NCBI GenBank assembly: GCA_963565915.1
Contig: OY751486.1
Span: 3,472,001-3,536,000, forward strand
DNA: 64,000 nucleotides
Source of the DNA: Entoloma clypeatum
Taxonomy: Eukaryota; Basidiomycota; Agaricomycetes; Agaricales; Entolomataceae
Direction of reading: 5' to 3'
Under the pieces are notes generated by a model, which was given only the letters and a program-made list of their open reading frames with translations, was not told the origin of the DNA and ran no database searches. Position 1 is the first letter of the stretch, and each line of letters opens with the position of its first letter. Below, piece by piece: positions 10,723 to 21,705 of this stretch. The position numbers and the translations under genes were made by a program.

Positions 10723-12422
10723 ATGATGACGAGCATCTGGAGACTGGGAAGGCTCCGCTGCCGCCTCTCTCGTCGACTCACAGGACCATGTCCCCGCTTC
10801 ACATCTACCTTACCCCATTCCCGCCCTCGCGCATCTCCGCTCCTCACCCTCCTTCTCGGCGCAGGCGTCGGCGCCACAGCCTACGGCCTGTACGTCCCCA
10901 CCAAACCCACCCGCCTTACCTAGATTAGAATCCTCTCTCAGCTACGACCTCTACTCCTCCCGGACACACTGGCCCCCGCAAATTCGCCCCGACCTCCGTA
11001 GCGGCCTCAAAGCCAAACACAAGGGCGACCTCCCCCTCGCAGCCCACTTCCTCTCAAAGTACGTACGTCATACCCCTTCGTCCCTTTCTTATGCCCGCCA
11101 CCCAACAGAGCCTACAACACCTCCACCACCCTCCCCCTCGTCGTCTTTGCCCCTGACCCATATCTCAAGACCTCCGGCATCGGCATCACCCTCGCCGAGG
11201 TCCTCGAGGCCGACGGCAAACTAGACAAGGCATATGACGTCTACCTTCATGCTCTCAATCGCATGCAAATCCAGGAGCAAGAAAAATACGAGCTGAGCGG
11301 CCCAGAAAGGCTGCGCGCCATCGCATTGGCGTACAAGCTCGGCGAGCTCGCGGGGACCCTTAACAGACCAGAAGACGAGGAGAAACACCTCGCGTGGGCC
11401 GTCGAGACCATCATTCCCCACGTGGTTCCACCCGAACTGTTAAACCCGCAAGGAGGACAAGCAGAATTAACAACCGAGGATGCTGCAACTCCCTCCCGTG
11501 AGACGGAGGCCATCGTCTCCGAGCTCGCCCTGCCGGAATGGGCCACAACTACAGATTTCGCGGCCCCGCTCGAGGCGCTAGGTACTTTTTATGCTCAAAA
11601 CGGCCGATTGGAGTGCGTCTCTCGATACCGCCCTCCATCGTCATCTAATTTCTCATATCTGCTTCCGCACACAGCTATGCAATGCCCCTCTACCTCCAAG
11701 CAATTTCTATCCTCATCCCTCCAGCTCCCCAATCCTCATCCACAGAAGACCGATGTCGAGGTTCGTCGTTCATCCCAGCTGACAATTTATCAACCCACCT
11801 CGCTCTCTCTCTCTCTCTCTGCTTTCACAGCTGCCCAACTCATGTCCAACCTCTCTGAACTCCTCATCCGCTCTCAGCACCAAAGTCGCCGCTCGCAAAA
11901 TATAGAAAGCAAGCAACAAAATGGCCAGCAGCAGCAAACGAGCCTCCCCGGCGATATCACTGGGACCTCCAACCCTGCCACCACGAATAACGCGACCCCT
12001 AGCATCGACCACACCCCAACCCTCGCCCAAGCCGAAGCCTGGGCCACTAAAGCCCTCGAAATATCTATGCGCGCGCGGGAAGAACGCGCTGAGAGCAAGC
12101 AAGACCCCGGCCCGACATGCGAGGTCGCGTTTGCGGTGGCGCTGTTCAATGTCGCTGCTCTACGTCGGGTGCGTTTTTATTTGCGTCCCCTCTTCCCTTC
12201 TTGCCTTTTTTTGTTTTTGTTTTTTTTTGCTTTCTTGACTTTCTTGACCCTTTATCTCGTTGGAAAGGAGACTGATATTGTTAACAATAGATGGCAGGCG
12301 ACAAGGAAAAAGCCAAGGAGTATTTTGCATTGAGCTTGAAGCAGTCCAGCGCGATTGGGATGCGAGAGGGGGTGGTGCATGCAGAGGATGCGCTGCATCA
12401 GTTGGATGGGCTGGGTTCGTGA
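10723..12422 (+). CDS. Mitochondrial TPR protein, MGR3-like i-AAA protease adaptor candidate
   Basis: The N-terminus from ATG 10723 (or 10726) is rich in Arg and Ser without acidic residues (SIWRLGRLRCRLSRRL), as in mitochondrial presequences, followed by a single hydrophobic segment LLTLLLGAGVGATAYGLY. After an intron (about 10890-10943) come YDLYSSRTHWPPQIRPDLR and helical TPR units: GDLPLAAHFLSKAYN, LAEVLEADGKLDKAYDVYLHAL, LEALGTFYAQNGRLEYAMPLYLQAI, AAQLMSNLSELL, AFAVALFNVAALRRMAGDKEKAKEYF. The layout (presequence, one TM helix, TPRs) matches Mgr3, which with Mgr1 feeds substrates to Yme1 in the inner membrane; this is inference. Introns lie near 11058-11108, 11611-11673, 11758-11830 (containing a CT repeat) and 12171-12290. 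Stop at 12420-12422. Another mitochondrial TPR protein remains possible. Confidence 0.72.
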
Positions 12423-12716
12423 GGTGGACTGTGCGCGTGACTGTCCGTGGTCCGTATGTGTTGCCGACTCGGACATGGTAAGTGTGGGAGGATGACAAAG
12501 CAATGGGTGGTGCGAGGTCGTCGACTCTTCGCGGTCGTCATCGTCGTCGTCGGAGGGTATGATGCGAAGTTATGTCAAAATGCGTGTGTCCACGTCGCCA
12601 CTATTGTACTCATACAATATAAAAATAAGACTTCAAAACAAAAGAATCAGACACAATAAGAAATGCACAAACAAGGAGTGCGACAACAGCGCACTGGAAT
12701 CCCAACACTCGGAATA

Positions 12717-13043
12717 TCATACAGGTGGTGAAACGAGATTGGACGGGTTATATGCCCTAGTCAATGGGTATGCAAATGCTCCTTTCTTGTAATCTCCAGC
12801 TAGAAGCACCAACCCAATTGTTGACGCAAAGATCCCGACAGAAGCTAAAACTGTATCCCTTGCCTCAACATCCCCCTCCCTCATACGCATCCCTGTCCGA
12901 GCTCCCGAGACTAGAAAGAGCACAAGTCCACCGAGAACGAGAAGGATTGTGACGAGTGCTCGGGCCGCACGAGAAACAGGTGGCGCTGCATCGCCTGAAT
13001 ATAAATATTGGAATGAGTCTCTGGAAAAGATCTGGAGAAACAT
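12717..13043 (-). CDS. Possible small two-helix membrane protein (3' part of a gene)
   Basis: A 108-codon minus-strand frame has two strong hydrophobic stretches, ALVTILLVLGGLVLFLVSG and TVLASVGIFASTIGLVLLAG, separated by a charged loop (GMRMREGDVEARD). I do not recognise the family. There is a faint topological resemblance to VPS68/TMEM50-type proteins (SGDAA...ARA before the first helix), too weak to name. A further open frame upstream on the same strand (to about 13338) could supply a first exon but shows no domain. It may be a real gene ending just downstream of the TPR gene, in convergent orientation, or chance. Confidence 0.4.
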   Translation of the reverse strand: MFLQIFSRDSFQYLYSGDAAPPVSRAARALVTILLVLGGLVLFLVSGARTGMRMREGDVEARDTVLASVGIFASTIGLVLLAGDYKKGAFAYPLTRAYNPSNLVSPPV

Positions 13044-13725
13044 ACGGAAGACGTGGATTATTCTCCTCTCGCGTGGATGATTTATGCCATCCCACGTTAC
13101 ACCAATAGGGGGGGGGGGGGGCTGGCAGAAGTTCCACTGTGCAACTCTGGAGAAAGGGCCAGCTGAACAAGGATGGGATGCGCTTCACCACGTCTTCGTC
13201 TGTCAAGAACTGGTGAAATGGGGGATCAGCGTCATAAGTATGAAATTTAGTAAACAGCTTCAGGCTCACAAAGCGGGCCCCACGTAGAGAGTTTTCCTCT
13301 GAAGGAAATCTAACAGTGCATCCTTCACGACTCCACACTTCTTTCTCGCCCAGAAACCCTGCCTGGTTTACCGCCTCCGGGTTCTTGAAATACCGAAATA
13401 TAATAGAACTAGGGGGGGGGGGGTGTCAGCCCATGATCAAGATATAGCCATAGGAGTACGAACTATACGCTTGTCATATACATCTGAGGGGCGCCGGCAG
13501 GTTGGTTATTCTGTTGCATTATGTGGAGGGAGTTTTCCATCATGATATTCGGAAAATTCATCTTGGTGGAAGCGATGTGCGGAAATGATGGGAAAAAGCC
13601 GACTCCTTGGCATTATATATCTTTTATTGGGGGCTGACACAAATAATGGTGGTAGGGCAGGGGAGCGGTCCTGAGATATCGAAATTAAAACCTGGGTCAG
13701 AAGGGGGCGGAGACATGAGAAACGG
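13044..13725. other. Intergenic stretch with two long poly-G runs
   Basis: Runs of G occur at about 13110-13121 and 13412-13422. No supported gene is seen; the MFS gene terminates at the right edge. Confidence 0.4.
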
Positions 13726-16189
13726 TCATAGCTTCAATTTACTACTCATCCGAATAGCCTCGCCCTTGCAGTATATCCACACGGGGAACGGAATGTCGAG
13801 AATGATCGCCAGACCTGCAAAGAGCTGTTCGCAAGCTCATAAGCCACTTCCGAGAAGGGGGAAAGAGGAGGAAACACCATACAGAGTTTCCCGGCCCAAT
13901 ACAGAGTGCAGCAAACATTTGTTGACCAAACAGCGGAAATGCAAACCCGAAGAGGGAGCGGAACACTTAGACAAACATCAAATATAGCCAGAAATTCTCG
14001 AGTCATTAGGCTGTGGACTCACAGCTGCGGTCGCAGTGGCGCTAGCAGCATACTGGAACGCATCAACGAGGTATAATTGTATGGGAAGGCTGGGTGGTTG
14101 CGGCTGAATTACAATCAGTCATCATATAGAAAGGCAAAGGCACGTACAAGGATGCCATTAAGCCTTTAGGACGACAGAAGAGGTTACCAAGATATATATC
14201 GGCATCTTCATCAAAATCGATAACGAGCGGAGGAAGACGCACCAAACCCGAAGATACCGGTCCCTATAATGGGCATAATCCAGTGAAGGCGTGCCTCTGC
14301 AGACCACCCGTACCAGCTGCGAAGGAATGATGTGAACGTCACCACACACATAACTAGAAAAAAGGAACAGAAGACAAACGTACAACAGTCCGATGGGGGT
14401 GAAGAATAACCCAAAGAACAGTGCAGGAATTCGCATCTCAGGCTTGCCTTTTCCTCTGTTTTTGTCCGCAAGCTGCACACATCACCATACCGAATTGCGA
14501 AGGTGTAGAGAGATGAAATAAGAAAAGATGAATGAGGAGAGTCGCCAGGAGAGAATTAGTAGAAGAATTAGAGGCTAACAAGAGGCTACTGACATATTTG
14601 TACACCTGGTCAGCAGTTTTTGCGCCAAAGATGGTGGCGGCGAGGAGCCCGACTCCAAGGCCGAGGTAGGCGAGACCACCGGGGCCAACTTTAAAGCCGT
14701 AGACAGTACTGAAAACGTCTGCAGTGAGAATATTTGGGTCAAGTCTTCTTTTCTTCTTTTGCAAAGAACAGATGGAACGTACGGGCAAAGGTTGCGAACA
14801 TGAGATGATAGATGAATGGAACAGAAATATCAGCGCACGAGTCATTTGGCTTACTTGGAAAGATAGGTAAGGAGGGTAAAGCTGACCGTATACGCTACAA
14901 TCAAAAACGAAGATTGAAGTAAGGGACATGGAAGGTAAAAAGCGGAAAACCAAGAGCGAGGGTATTGAACTTACAATGCCATGTACAAACTCAGTATGAA
15001 ACATATGAAACTCCTCGCGAGCATAATCATCGGCCTCGTCAAGTTGTCCGACAAGAACTTCGCCTTGTCATTGTGCAGCTTTACGATGTGCGGGATTCGT
15101 GCCACGGGGTCACTTGACTTCCGCGCGCGGCGGAGTCGTATGATGGGAGCGTAAGTTTCTCTAAGGCACGGGATACCGACGATGCTAGCAAGACCGAAGA
15201 GGGCTGCGCCACGAAAGGATAAAATACGTCAGGTAGATGCAACGCGAAGGGGATGCTGACCTGCGATGATGAGGAAGACGTACTTGATGCTGATGGTTTG
15301 TGCGACGTAGCCTCCTGCAATGGGGCCGATCACAGGACCTGTTCGAAAATAAGGAATGAAGATGGCAGAGATGAAAGTGTGAATTTACCCATGAGAGGAC
15401 CAGCGGTGTAGACAGCCATTGCACTAGCTCGATCACGTTCTGAAAAGAGATCGCCGATACTCCCTCCGCCACATGCACTTCCGGAGAAACCAGCTGCGAT
15501 GGATTGATTCGCGTTTTGACAAGAAATAGAGGGTCAAGAATACTGACCTAGGAAGCGGAATCCGACGAAGGAACTTGCGTTAGGGCAAACGCACGTCCCA
15601 AAGTAAACCCTGATGAGAATATGTTCCCGAGATGAAGGTCCTAAAGAAGTGAATTAGGATTTAAAGACCGATAGTCCCGAAGACTATATTGTCATACCCA
15701 TGTTCGCCCATACATCTCGGAAAGCGGTGCCAAAAATAGAGGCTGCCCGCCGAAGTCAATACGAGTCGTTGTATAGATTTTGACATCAAGTTGACCACTC
15801 ACTCCAATGGTAAAGGATAGCAGATAGATCAAGTGTCAAACCGATGGTCACTTCGCTAGTGATATGATATCCCTGCGCCAAGTCCAACAACCCCGGAGCC
15901 ATCATCGAGCTGGAGAGCGGCGCGAAAAACGTATACATCCACACCTGAATGACACAGAAAGATTCAGCCAAACGGGTGGAATAAAGCCTAGAAAACGTAC
16001 GATCGCGACAGCCGTCCATTTTCGACCAAAAGTCCGGTTCCGTGCATTTTCAGGATCGTTGTCCCAATGATCGTCATCCAAAGCGAGGTTTTCAATCTTC
16101 AACCCCTCCTCGCGCTCAGGCAGTGCAGATTCGCTCAGGTGGCTGTTGGAAAGGGCAATTTTTGGTACCAGCGTCTCTTGTGGGTGTCG
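13726..16189 (-). CDS. MFS transporter, DHA1 (polyamine/multidrug) type; start codon not found
   Basis: This is a twelve-helix major facilitator. The cytosolic N-tail ends in DHWDNDPENARN and TFGRKWTAVAIV, the usual entry of fungal DHA1 transporters. Next come VWMYTFFAPLSSSMMAPGL with YHITSEVTIGLTL, RFL.GFSGSACGGGSIGD, ERDRASAMAVYT.GPLMGPVIGPIAG, YGFKVGPGGLAYLGLGVGL, and at the end FGFAFPLFGQQMFAALC and GLAIILDIPFPVWIYCKG.AIR. The C-terminus resolves to a TGA at 13728-13726 after removing a last intron. There are many short introns. The frame is open up to 16189, where an in-frame TGA stops it without an ATG; a tiny first exon upstream is possible, but no splice combination was convincing. 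The 5' side lies next to a DIRS-type RT relic at 16400. Substrate unknown. Confidence 0.85.
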
Positions 16190-16399
16190 TCAGGGTTAAT
16201 ACGGATTGACTGTGGTGCCCGTGGTCATGGCTGGAAAGGCGCTCGACTGCCAGGAGATGTGTGGGAGTCACCTCTAGCATTCCCATGGCACGGCATGTGA
16301 CTTCCGACAGCTCGGCTCTGCCTTGCGGCAACACTACTTCAGTTCCAACTTCCCGGAAAATAGTTCTAATTCCAACAGGACCCCCCAAAATGCCGTCAA

Positions 16400-17667
16400 C
16401 ACCCTGATCTAGGTCCGGATAAAAATTGGACAAATTTTTGACCGATGCCTCAGCACGGTCCGGATAAAAATGGTCCAGTTTTGGCCGAAATGCCTGAGGG
16501 CAAAGGGTACCCTGAGATTTGTCCGGATAAAAATCCCTCGAGGTGGTTCGATCACCCGACCGCATGACAGTATGCCATCTGAATGTTCGAAATGACGTAG
16601 AAACCAGGCAAGCTCATTGCAGAGGGAAACACTGACCCACAGACACTCATGAGGCTGAGACTTTTCTTTCATTTTGGCATATAATTCCAACAAACCAGGT
16701 CTGAGCAAGGGATGGACATTCAACGCCCAGTTGAGCCAGCCGGCTACGTGCTGGAACTCAACTAGTTTCTCACAATGTCGTGGGTGCATGAAGTGTCGCA
16801 CAGCATCAGAGAGGTCTTGACATGATTCGGCCAGCATGGTAACTGTAAGACGGTTAGGATCCACGTCAAATCCAACAATGGTAAGGGACTCTCCAAATAC
16901 TTGCTTCTTGGATTCATGCAGTATGCCCACTTTGTCGAAAAGCTGCAGAAGCTTGACCTGCTTGGTGGGCATGATTCTGTCATAAGGTGTGTAATGTGTC
17001 ATGTTGCAGGCGAGTTCCCACGAGAAAACATCGTCAACATAGGAAAAGAGGTTGACAAGATGTTTGACAAAGACAGCAATCCAGAGGATGAGACTGAAGA
17101 ATGTCACCCAAAGTCGACCAGCAGCGCGGTTGCCAAAATTGTTGCATCGATTGACGTGACGATTGCGGTCGATGGTGATCACCTGGCGGATTTGCCAAAG
17201 ATAATGCACTGGGAGGCAATGATAGACTTGCGAGACATCACACTTGAAGACTACGAGCTTTGCTCTGGGGTGATCTCATCTAGCCTTTAAGATTGCCTTT
17301 CCAAGTTGGTGAAGGGTGTCAAGATGTGTATGCGCTTGTTCTCATGGGATGAAGGAGTTTAGAGAAAACTTGCCAGCACTTTGGTCAACCACAAGACAAA
17401 ATTTGTCTGAGTGTGGTTTAAGGACTACCCCGATCGGCACACTATACATGCCTGGTCTTCACCAAACGTGGGTGAGATATGTTTGAGTCTGACTTCTTCA
17501 TCACGTTGTTCATGGACAAATGAGTAGTGCAACTCTTCTTTGAGCTGCCCTGGAGGAGAATCGTTTGTGACAGGTGCAGCTGGCTCTGATGTGTTTTCCC
17601 ATGGCCAAAACCCTTCATGCAGACCTCGGAGTGCCGTAGACACAAGTGCTGTGTTGGGATGAGGCAA
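16400..17667 (-). pseudogene. DIRS-like retroelement reverse transcriptase, frameshifted and truncated
   Basis: Read on the minus strand, this begins with PHPNTALVSTALRGLHEGFWPW and FVHEQRDEEVRLKHI, the entry of the RT domain found in agaricomycete DIRS-like/tyrosine-recombinase retroelements. A frameshift near 17450 leads to YSVPIGVVLKPHSDKF and LVVDQSAGKFSLNSFIP, then a TGA, then LWVTFFSLI and YVDDVFSWE (catalytic YVDD). The connection/RNase H-like part reads KKQVFGESLTIVGFDVDPN, EFQHVAGWLNWALNVHPLL and HFEHSDGI. Coding continuity is lost at several stops and shifts, so it is a relic. No tyrosine recombinase or split repeats were found nearby. A separate ORF1-type fragment of the same group lies at 42.4-43.0 kb. 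Confidence 0.8.
16413..16534 (-). repeat. Three copies of a 14-bp motif (ATTTTTATCCGGAC) in degenerate tandem units
   Basis: On the plus strand the motif GTCCGGATAAAAAT lies at 16413-16426, 16458-16471 and 16521-16534. Surrounding sequence is also loosely repeated (ctcaggcattt.ggccaaaa / ctgaggcatcggtcaaaa). In one minus frame it yields repeated FIRT peptides at the end of the RT relic. Function unknown. Confidence 0.7.
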
Positions 17668-17728
17668 AAGGTAATGTTTGCATCAGCAAAACCACATGCT
17701 GATGGCATGCATGGCAGGTCTGGCAATG

Positions 17729-17766
17729 TCTGGTAGTATGGCAACACAATGTGCCATACTACCAGA
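17729..17766. repeat. Perfect 15-bp inverted repeat with 8-nt loop
   Basis: TCTGGTAGTATGGCA at 17729-17743 pairs perfectly with TGCCATACTACCAGA at 17752-17766. It lies at the truncated 5' edge of the RT relic and may be a transposon end hairpin. Confidence 0.8.
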
Positions 17767-17859
17767 TCTTGGCCACACCACCCAGCTTTTTGTATGTATG
17801 CCATACATCCCAGATACTAGAATGCACTCATATGGTTGTACCATTCATTTTTCGCAACA

Positions 17860-19646
17860 TAATATTTGAGACATAAAAGCCCCTTTAATGTAGTTCATTT
17901 CATTAAACAAATGATAATGTGATACAGAACAATAAATAAAATAGGGTTCAATGTCGTGGACACCACATCTCTTGCTCTCTCCTGCTTCCCACACATCGTC
18001 TCTAAAGATCCTCGCAAGTGCGTCCCTTGGTGACCCCATTGTGTCTCTCTGAGCATCGTGGTGTGGTGTGGAGGCTTACCATGGTGTGTTGTCATGTCAC
18101 AAGTGGAGCGAGGAGGTGTTGCGGGAGACGAGGGACGAGGGGGAGAAGGGAATGTGAGGGACTTTGAGGGAGCCAAGAAGACATTGGTTGACATGGCAAC
18201 ATGTCAATATTTGGCACCGTCCAAACTCCATCAACCCTGAGCCGGCAACTTCCGATGTTGAACGTTGAACATTGAACCGCAGTCGGTGTTGAGGCGACAT
18301 GTGAGTCTGACGACTACATCCACAGGCCCAAACATAAAACATGCAAGGAGAGGTGATACGATGCCATCAAGACAAAGGAGCGATGCTGACTATTGACCCA
18401 CATGGGATCTCAAGAGAACAAGCTACAGAATACAAAGGAAAGTAGGCTACTTATATATGTAAATACCATGAGGCATAAATGAGGTGCACAGTAATGCACA
18501 GTAAATAAGACTGTTCTAGAATAACATGTGTCTAACATGAGGTAGGATAAGATAAAGGTTTCAGATAAGATAGGATAAGATCAAGAGATAGGATAAGATG
18601 AGATAAGATAAAGAGATAAGATAAATATGAGATTAGATAATAGGATGAGATAAGAGCGATCATAACAGTCAGAGTGCCTTGTCGCCTCTGTCTTTTTCCC
18701 CCATCACCTACCTCCCCATAAGTATGCATGTCCCCCCTCATTTTCCTTTTCTTGCAATGCCTCTTGCTCCCTTTGTCACATGATAAACCACTAACTTGTG
18801 TGGCACCCTCTAGGTAAGTCATTCATTGGCCATGCCATGTCACAAATGCATCACTCACCGTTTTAACAGACTAGGTTACCCATTCAGCAGACACTGGTAA
18901 GCCCCCACTGCCATGCTGTACCACAGTACCTGCTGACCACCTTCTCCATAGGCTTGTACCACTCTCAACATTCACACAACTGGTCTGCAATTACACACCC
19001 AGGCATGTGTGCATGTCTGTGGCAATACACGAGGGCCGGGGAGGTTAGGGCCGTCGTCTCGAGGAGGTGCAGAAGGGGGGGTGTCACTGAGTGGCATGTG
19101 ATGCATGAGGAATGGATGATGTGCGGGGGGCAGCGGGGGCGTTGAATTTGATGTCCTGTTATGTTGTTTTTTTCGTATCCAGGCTTGAGTATAGTAGAGT
19201 CTAATATAATGATTATTTCTCAATCTAATTCTGAATGCAAGGAGCATTAATAGGGCCTAGGAAATAATTATGGTGGAATCATGGCCAGAGGGTGTAGCCA
19301 TAAAAAATGATGTGCTCACGATGGTATATATACTTCTATACTGAAAGATGGAAGTGTGGCAATGGCTGGCAACATGATGGCGACGCTAGCTGGTCTGTTG
19401 CCATGCAAGCCAGCAGCATGTGGGTTTGCTGATGTGAGAACATTGACTTTGATTGGCATGACTACTTTGAATAACTCCGGACGCATGTGTATAGTGCGTA
19501 AGCTGTAACATTTCGCAACTCGTTATCTGGGACAGACGGAAAAGGTTGCACAGTCTTGCTATACATGGCAGTCATGACCCGCTCTGGTTCCTCATTGTCC
19601 CAAACAAGGTCGCGGACGTACCTCGGCCGGCGCGCCCATCTGTCGT
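17860..19646. other. Non-coding stretch with a GATA-rich tract
   Basis: No gene is recognisable. At 18536-18657 the plus strand is a degenerate repeat of GATAAGATA-like words (about a dozen GATAA/GATAG matches). A short AACGTTGAACATTGAAC word at about 18257-18273 recurs in variant form at 30281-30325. Left of element A the DNA is otherwise plain. Confidence 0.5.
18536..18657. repeat. GATAAG-rich simple sequence
   Basis: Imperfect repetition of (G)ATAAGATA(G/A) over about 120 bp. Such tracts are potential binding sites for fungal GATA factors, but here a simple-sequence origin is the simpler view. Confidence 0.65.
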
Positions 19647-20047
19647 TGTTACGGACTCTACGGTATGAGGACCACGTCATATCTTTTACTTATCGGCCTG
19701 ACTCGGCGCCCTCTTACGAACTTACTATGTCTAATGTCTACTTTCGCAACCTTCGATTCCCAGTCTGACTCACTACATTACTTCGTCATCCCCTTTAGTA
19801 TACTTCGCTCCCGCGCTGACTCGCTTTCCGCAGTCAGCTTACTCATTGTACATAGCCCTCCGCAGTCGCCTGACTCATGCGCACTGCCTTCCGCAGTACT
19901 GACTCATCCGCTACCGCCTATAGTCAGTACCTATATAAACCTCTTGTACTGTAGTAGATTCCTTAGATTTAGCAATCACATTGCTCTTCGCCTTTCCACT
20001 TCCTGCATACTCTGCCCGAACCTTGGAACGGTTTGTTAAGCATAACA
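19647..20047 (+). repeat. 5' LTR of element A (401 bp) with TATA box
   Basis: Inverted ends are TGTTA and TAACA. TATATAAA lies at 19932-19939, so transcription should start near 19962-19965, exactly where the self-primer sequence AGATTTAGCAA (19965-19975) begins. Confidence 0.92.
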
Positions 20048-20049
20048 AG

Positions 20050-20060
20050 TTGCTAAATCT
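20050..20060 (+). promoter_or_regulatory. Self-complementary primer-binding site of element A
   Basis: TTGCTAAATCT, two bases after the LTR end, is the exact reverse complement of 19965-19975 inside the LTR, downstream of the TATA box. In Tf1 the first 11 nt of the RNA fold back onto the PBS to prime minus-strand DNA; length and position here agree. Confidence 0.75.
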
Positions 20061-20107
20061 CGTTAGGTTCGCCCAGAGCGAAGAGAGCAACTACCAGACA
20101 AGTCAAG

Positions 20108-21705
20108 ATGTCGCGCTTCTTTGAAGACTTCACCAGTAACCCATTCAGCATGCCAGAAGCCCGACAGGAGGAGCTAAGTCCTCGAGACAGTATCGATTTT
20201 ACACTCATCCAGCAGTACATCGAATCGGAGATCTGTCGCATCCTACAGCAGGTGCTTGATGAAGAACTAGACAACAACGAGCATCGCCCCCACGGCGAGA
20301 TAGCAGAGAGCATCCATCTTGCTTGGCAACACCAGATCGCGCGTTACAACGCCCGACAGAACGAACTCGAAAGCTTTTGCGTTCAAGAAGGACCTCAGAC
20401 AGGTCGGATCACAGAGATCAGAGAGTTTATCGGTGTCCAGACAACCGTTATCAGAAGATTGATTAGGACGCTCACATCGAGACATCCCAGAGCCACATCA
20501 TCACGTCTTACTCGAAGCAGCAGATCTACGCCCACTTCACCACCAAAGAACAACAGACTGAGTACAACCGCTGGGCACGAAACGAGAGACCTGACCCCTT
20601 CTCGCGACCAACAGACGCGCAGGAACAGAGATTCCTTAGAGATTTACAGAGGAAATACTTTGAACGTTTTGCCACCGATTCCGCCGACGAGTCCCCTGAC
20701 GAATTTACTTTTGACTCCGCGCAGTCAGATATCGAACAGACGCCTAGAACAGGGACTCATTTTCAATCCTTACCTGTATTCCGAACCCCATCTTCATCCC
20801 AACAACCTGACCCCTCTTCTCCTCCGCAGACTCTAGACATGGCAGAAGCTCCGGCTGTACAAACAATGGATACATCCAAGATCATCAAGGATCCTGGGAT
20901 GTTCAAGGACAGATACACCTTTGACGAGTGGTGGAAAGCCACCAAACTATACATCAGGTTCCAAAAGAGCCTCACAGACGATCAGAAGATTCTTGCGGTA
21001 CTATCCCGCATGATGGAAGGGTCCGGCAGACACTGGGCCAGTAACAAGTTAGACGCTCTTGCTGTTGACAACGAGAACATCACCTGGCTAGGTTTTTCCG
21101 ATGATATCGCCACACGATTCTCCATCGCCAACAAGTCGGTCGCTGCCAAAGCAAGACTCGAAGTCCTGAAACAAGAGAAACACACCGTTGATGAATTCTT
21201 GGATGAATTCGAAGAACTCTTGAAACTGTCAAACCTTGGCGAAGAAACTGGGAAATACATCCTAGAGAAGAACGTCAACCGCAGAATCTCTGAACAAGTG
21301 GCTAGCGATGGCAAGACATACACCGATTACGCAAAGGAGATCCAAAACAAGGGACGACAGATGGAAGGACACACACTGGTCATCCGAGGTGGCGGCGACA
21401 TGCACACCGGATCAGGTACCACTTATGGTGGTCAGGGAAAGGCCATGGAGATCGACAAAGCAGGAGTAGCCCATTGCTACAACTGTCAACCCTTCGGTCA
21501 TCTGGCTAAAGACTGTAGCGCTCCAAAGAAGAAAGATGGTCGCAAATGTTTCAACTGTGACCAAGAAGGCCATATCGCGCGCAACTGCCGCAAGCTGAAG
21601 AAGAACTCCGGAAGGGTTAGGAAGGTGTCCGAGGAAGATGCTGACAATGATGAAACCACAATCTTAGAAGCCGACAAGAAGGATTTTCCCGAAGGGTCCG
21701 ATTAA
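20108..21705 (+). pseudogene. Gag of element A, with one frameshift
   Basis: Gag is the structural protein of the retrotransposon particle. The N-terminal part from ATG 20108 (MSRFFEDFTSNP) continues in frame to about 20500. A shift there moves the coding sense to another frame (KQQIYAHFTTKEQQTEYNRW, then FLRDLQRKYFERF), which runs without a break into the main gag domain (YTFDEWWKATKLYIRFQ, AVLSRMMEGSGRHWA, EFLDEFEELLKLSNL). Two CCHC zinc knuckles follow: CYNCQPFGHLAKDC and CFNCDQEGHIARNC, for packaging RNA. Stop at 21703-21705. The ATG at 20839 is therefore internal to the ancestral frame, not a separate gene. The assignment is firm; the exact indel is not located. Confidence 0.85.

Noticed and set aside
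12865..13338. 157-codon minus-strand frame upstream of the small membrane ORF
   Set aside because: It includes a translated poly-C/poly-G run and overlaps the membrane ORF in another frame; at most a short part could be a first exon.
20839..21705. A separate second gag gene starting at ATG 20839 in element A
   Set aside because: The frame is open far upstream of this ATG with sensible protein sequence, so it is one gag broken by a frameshift near 20500.
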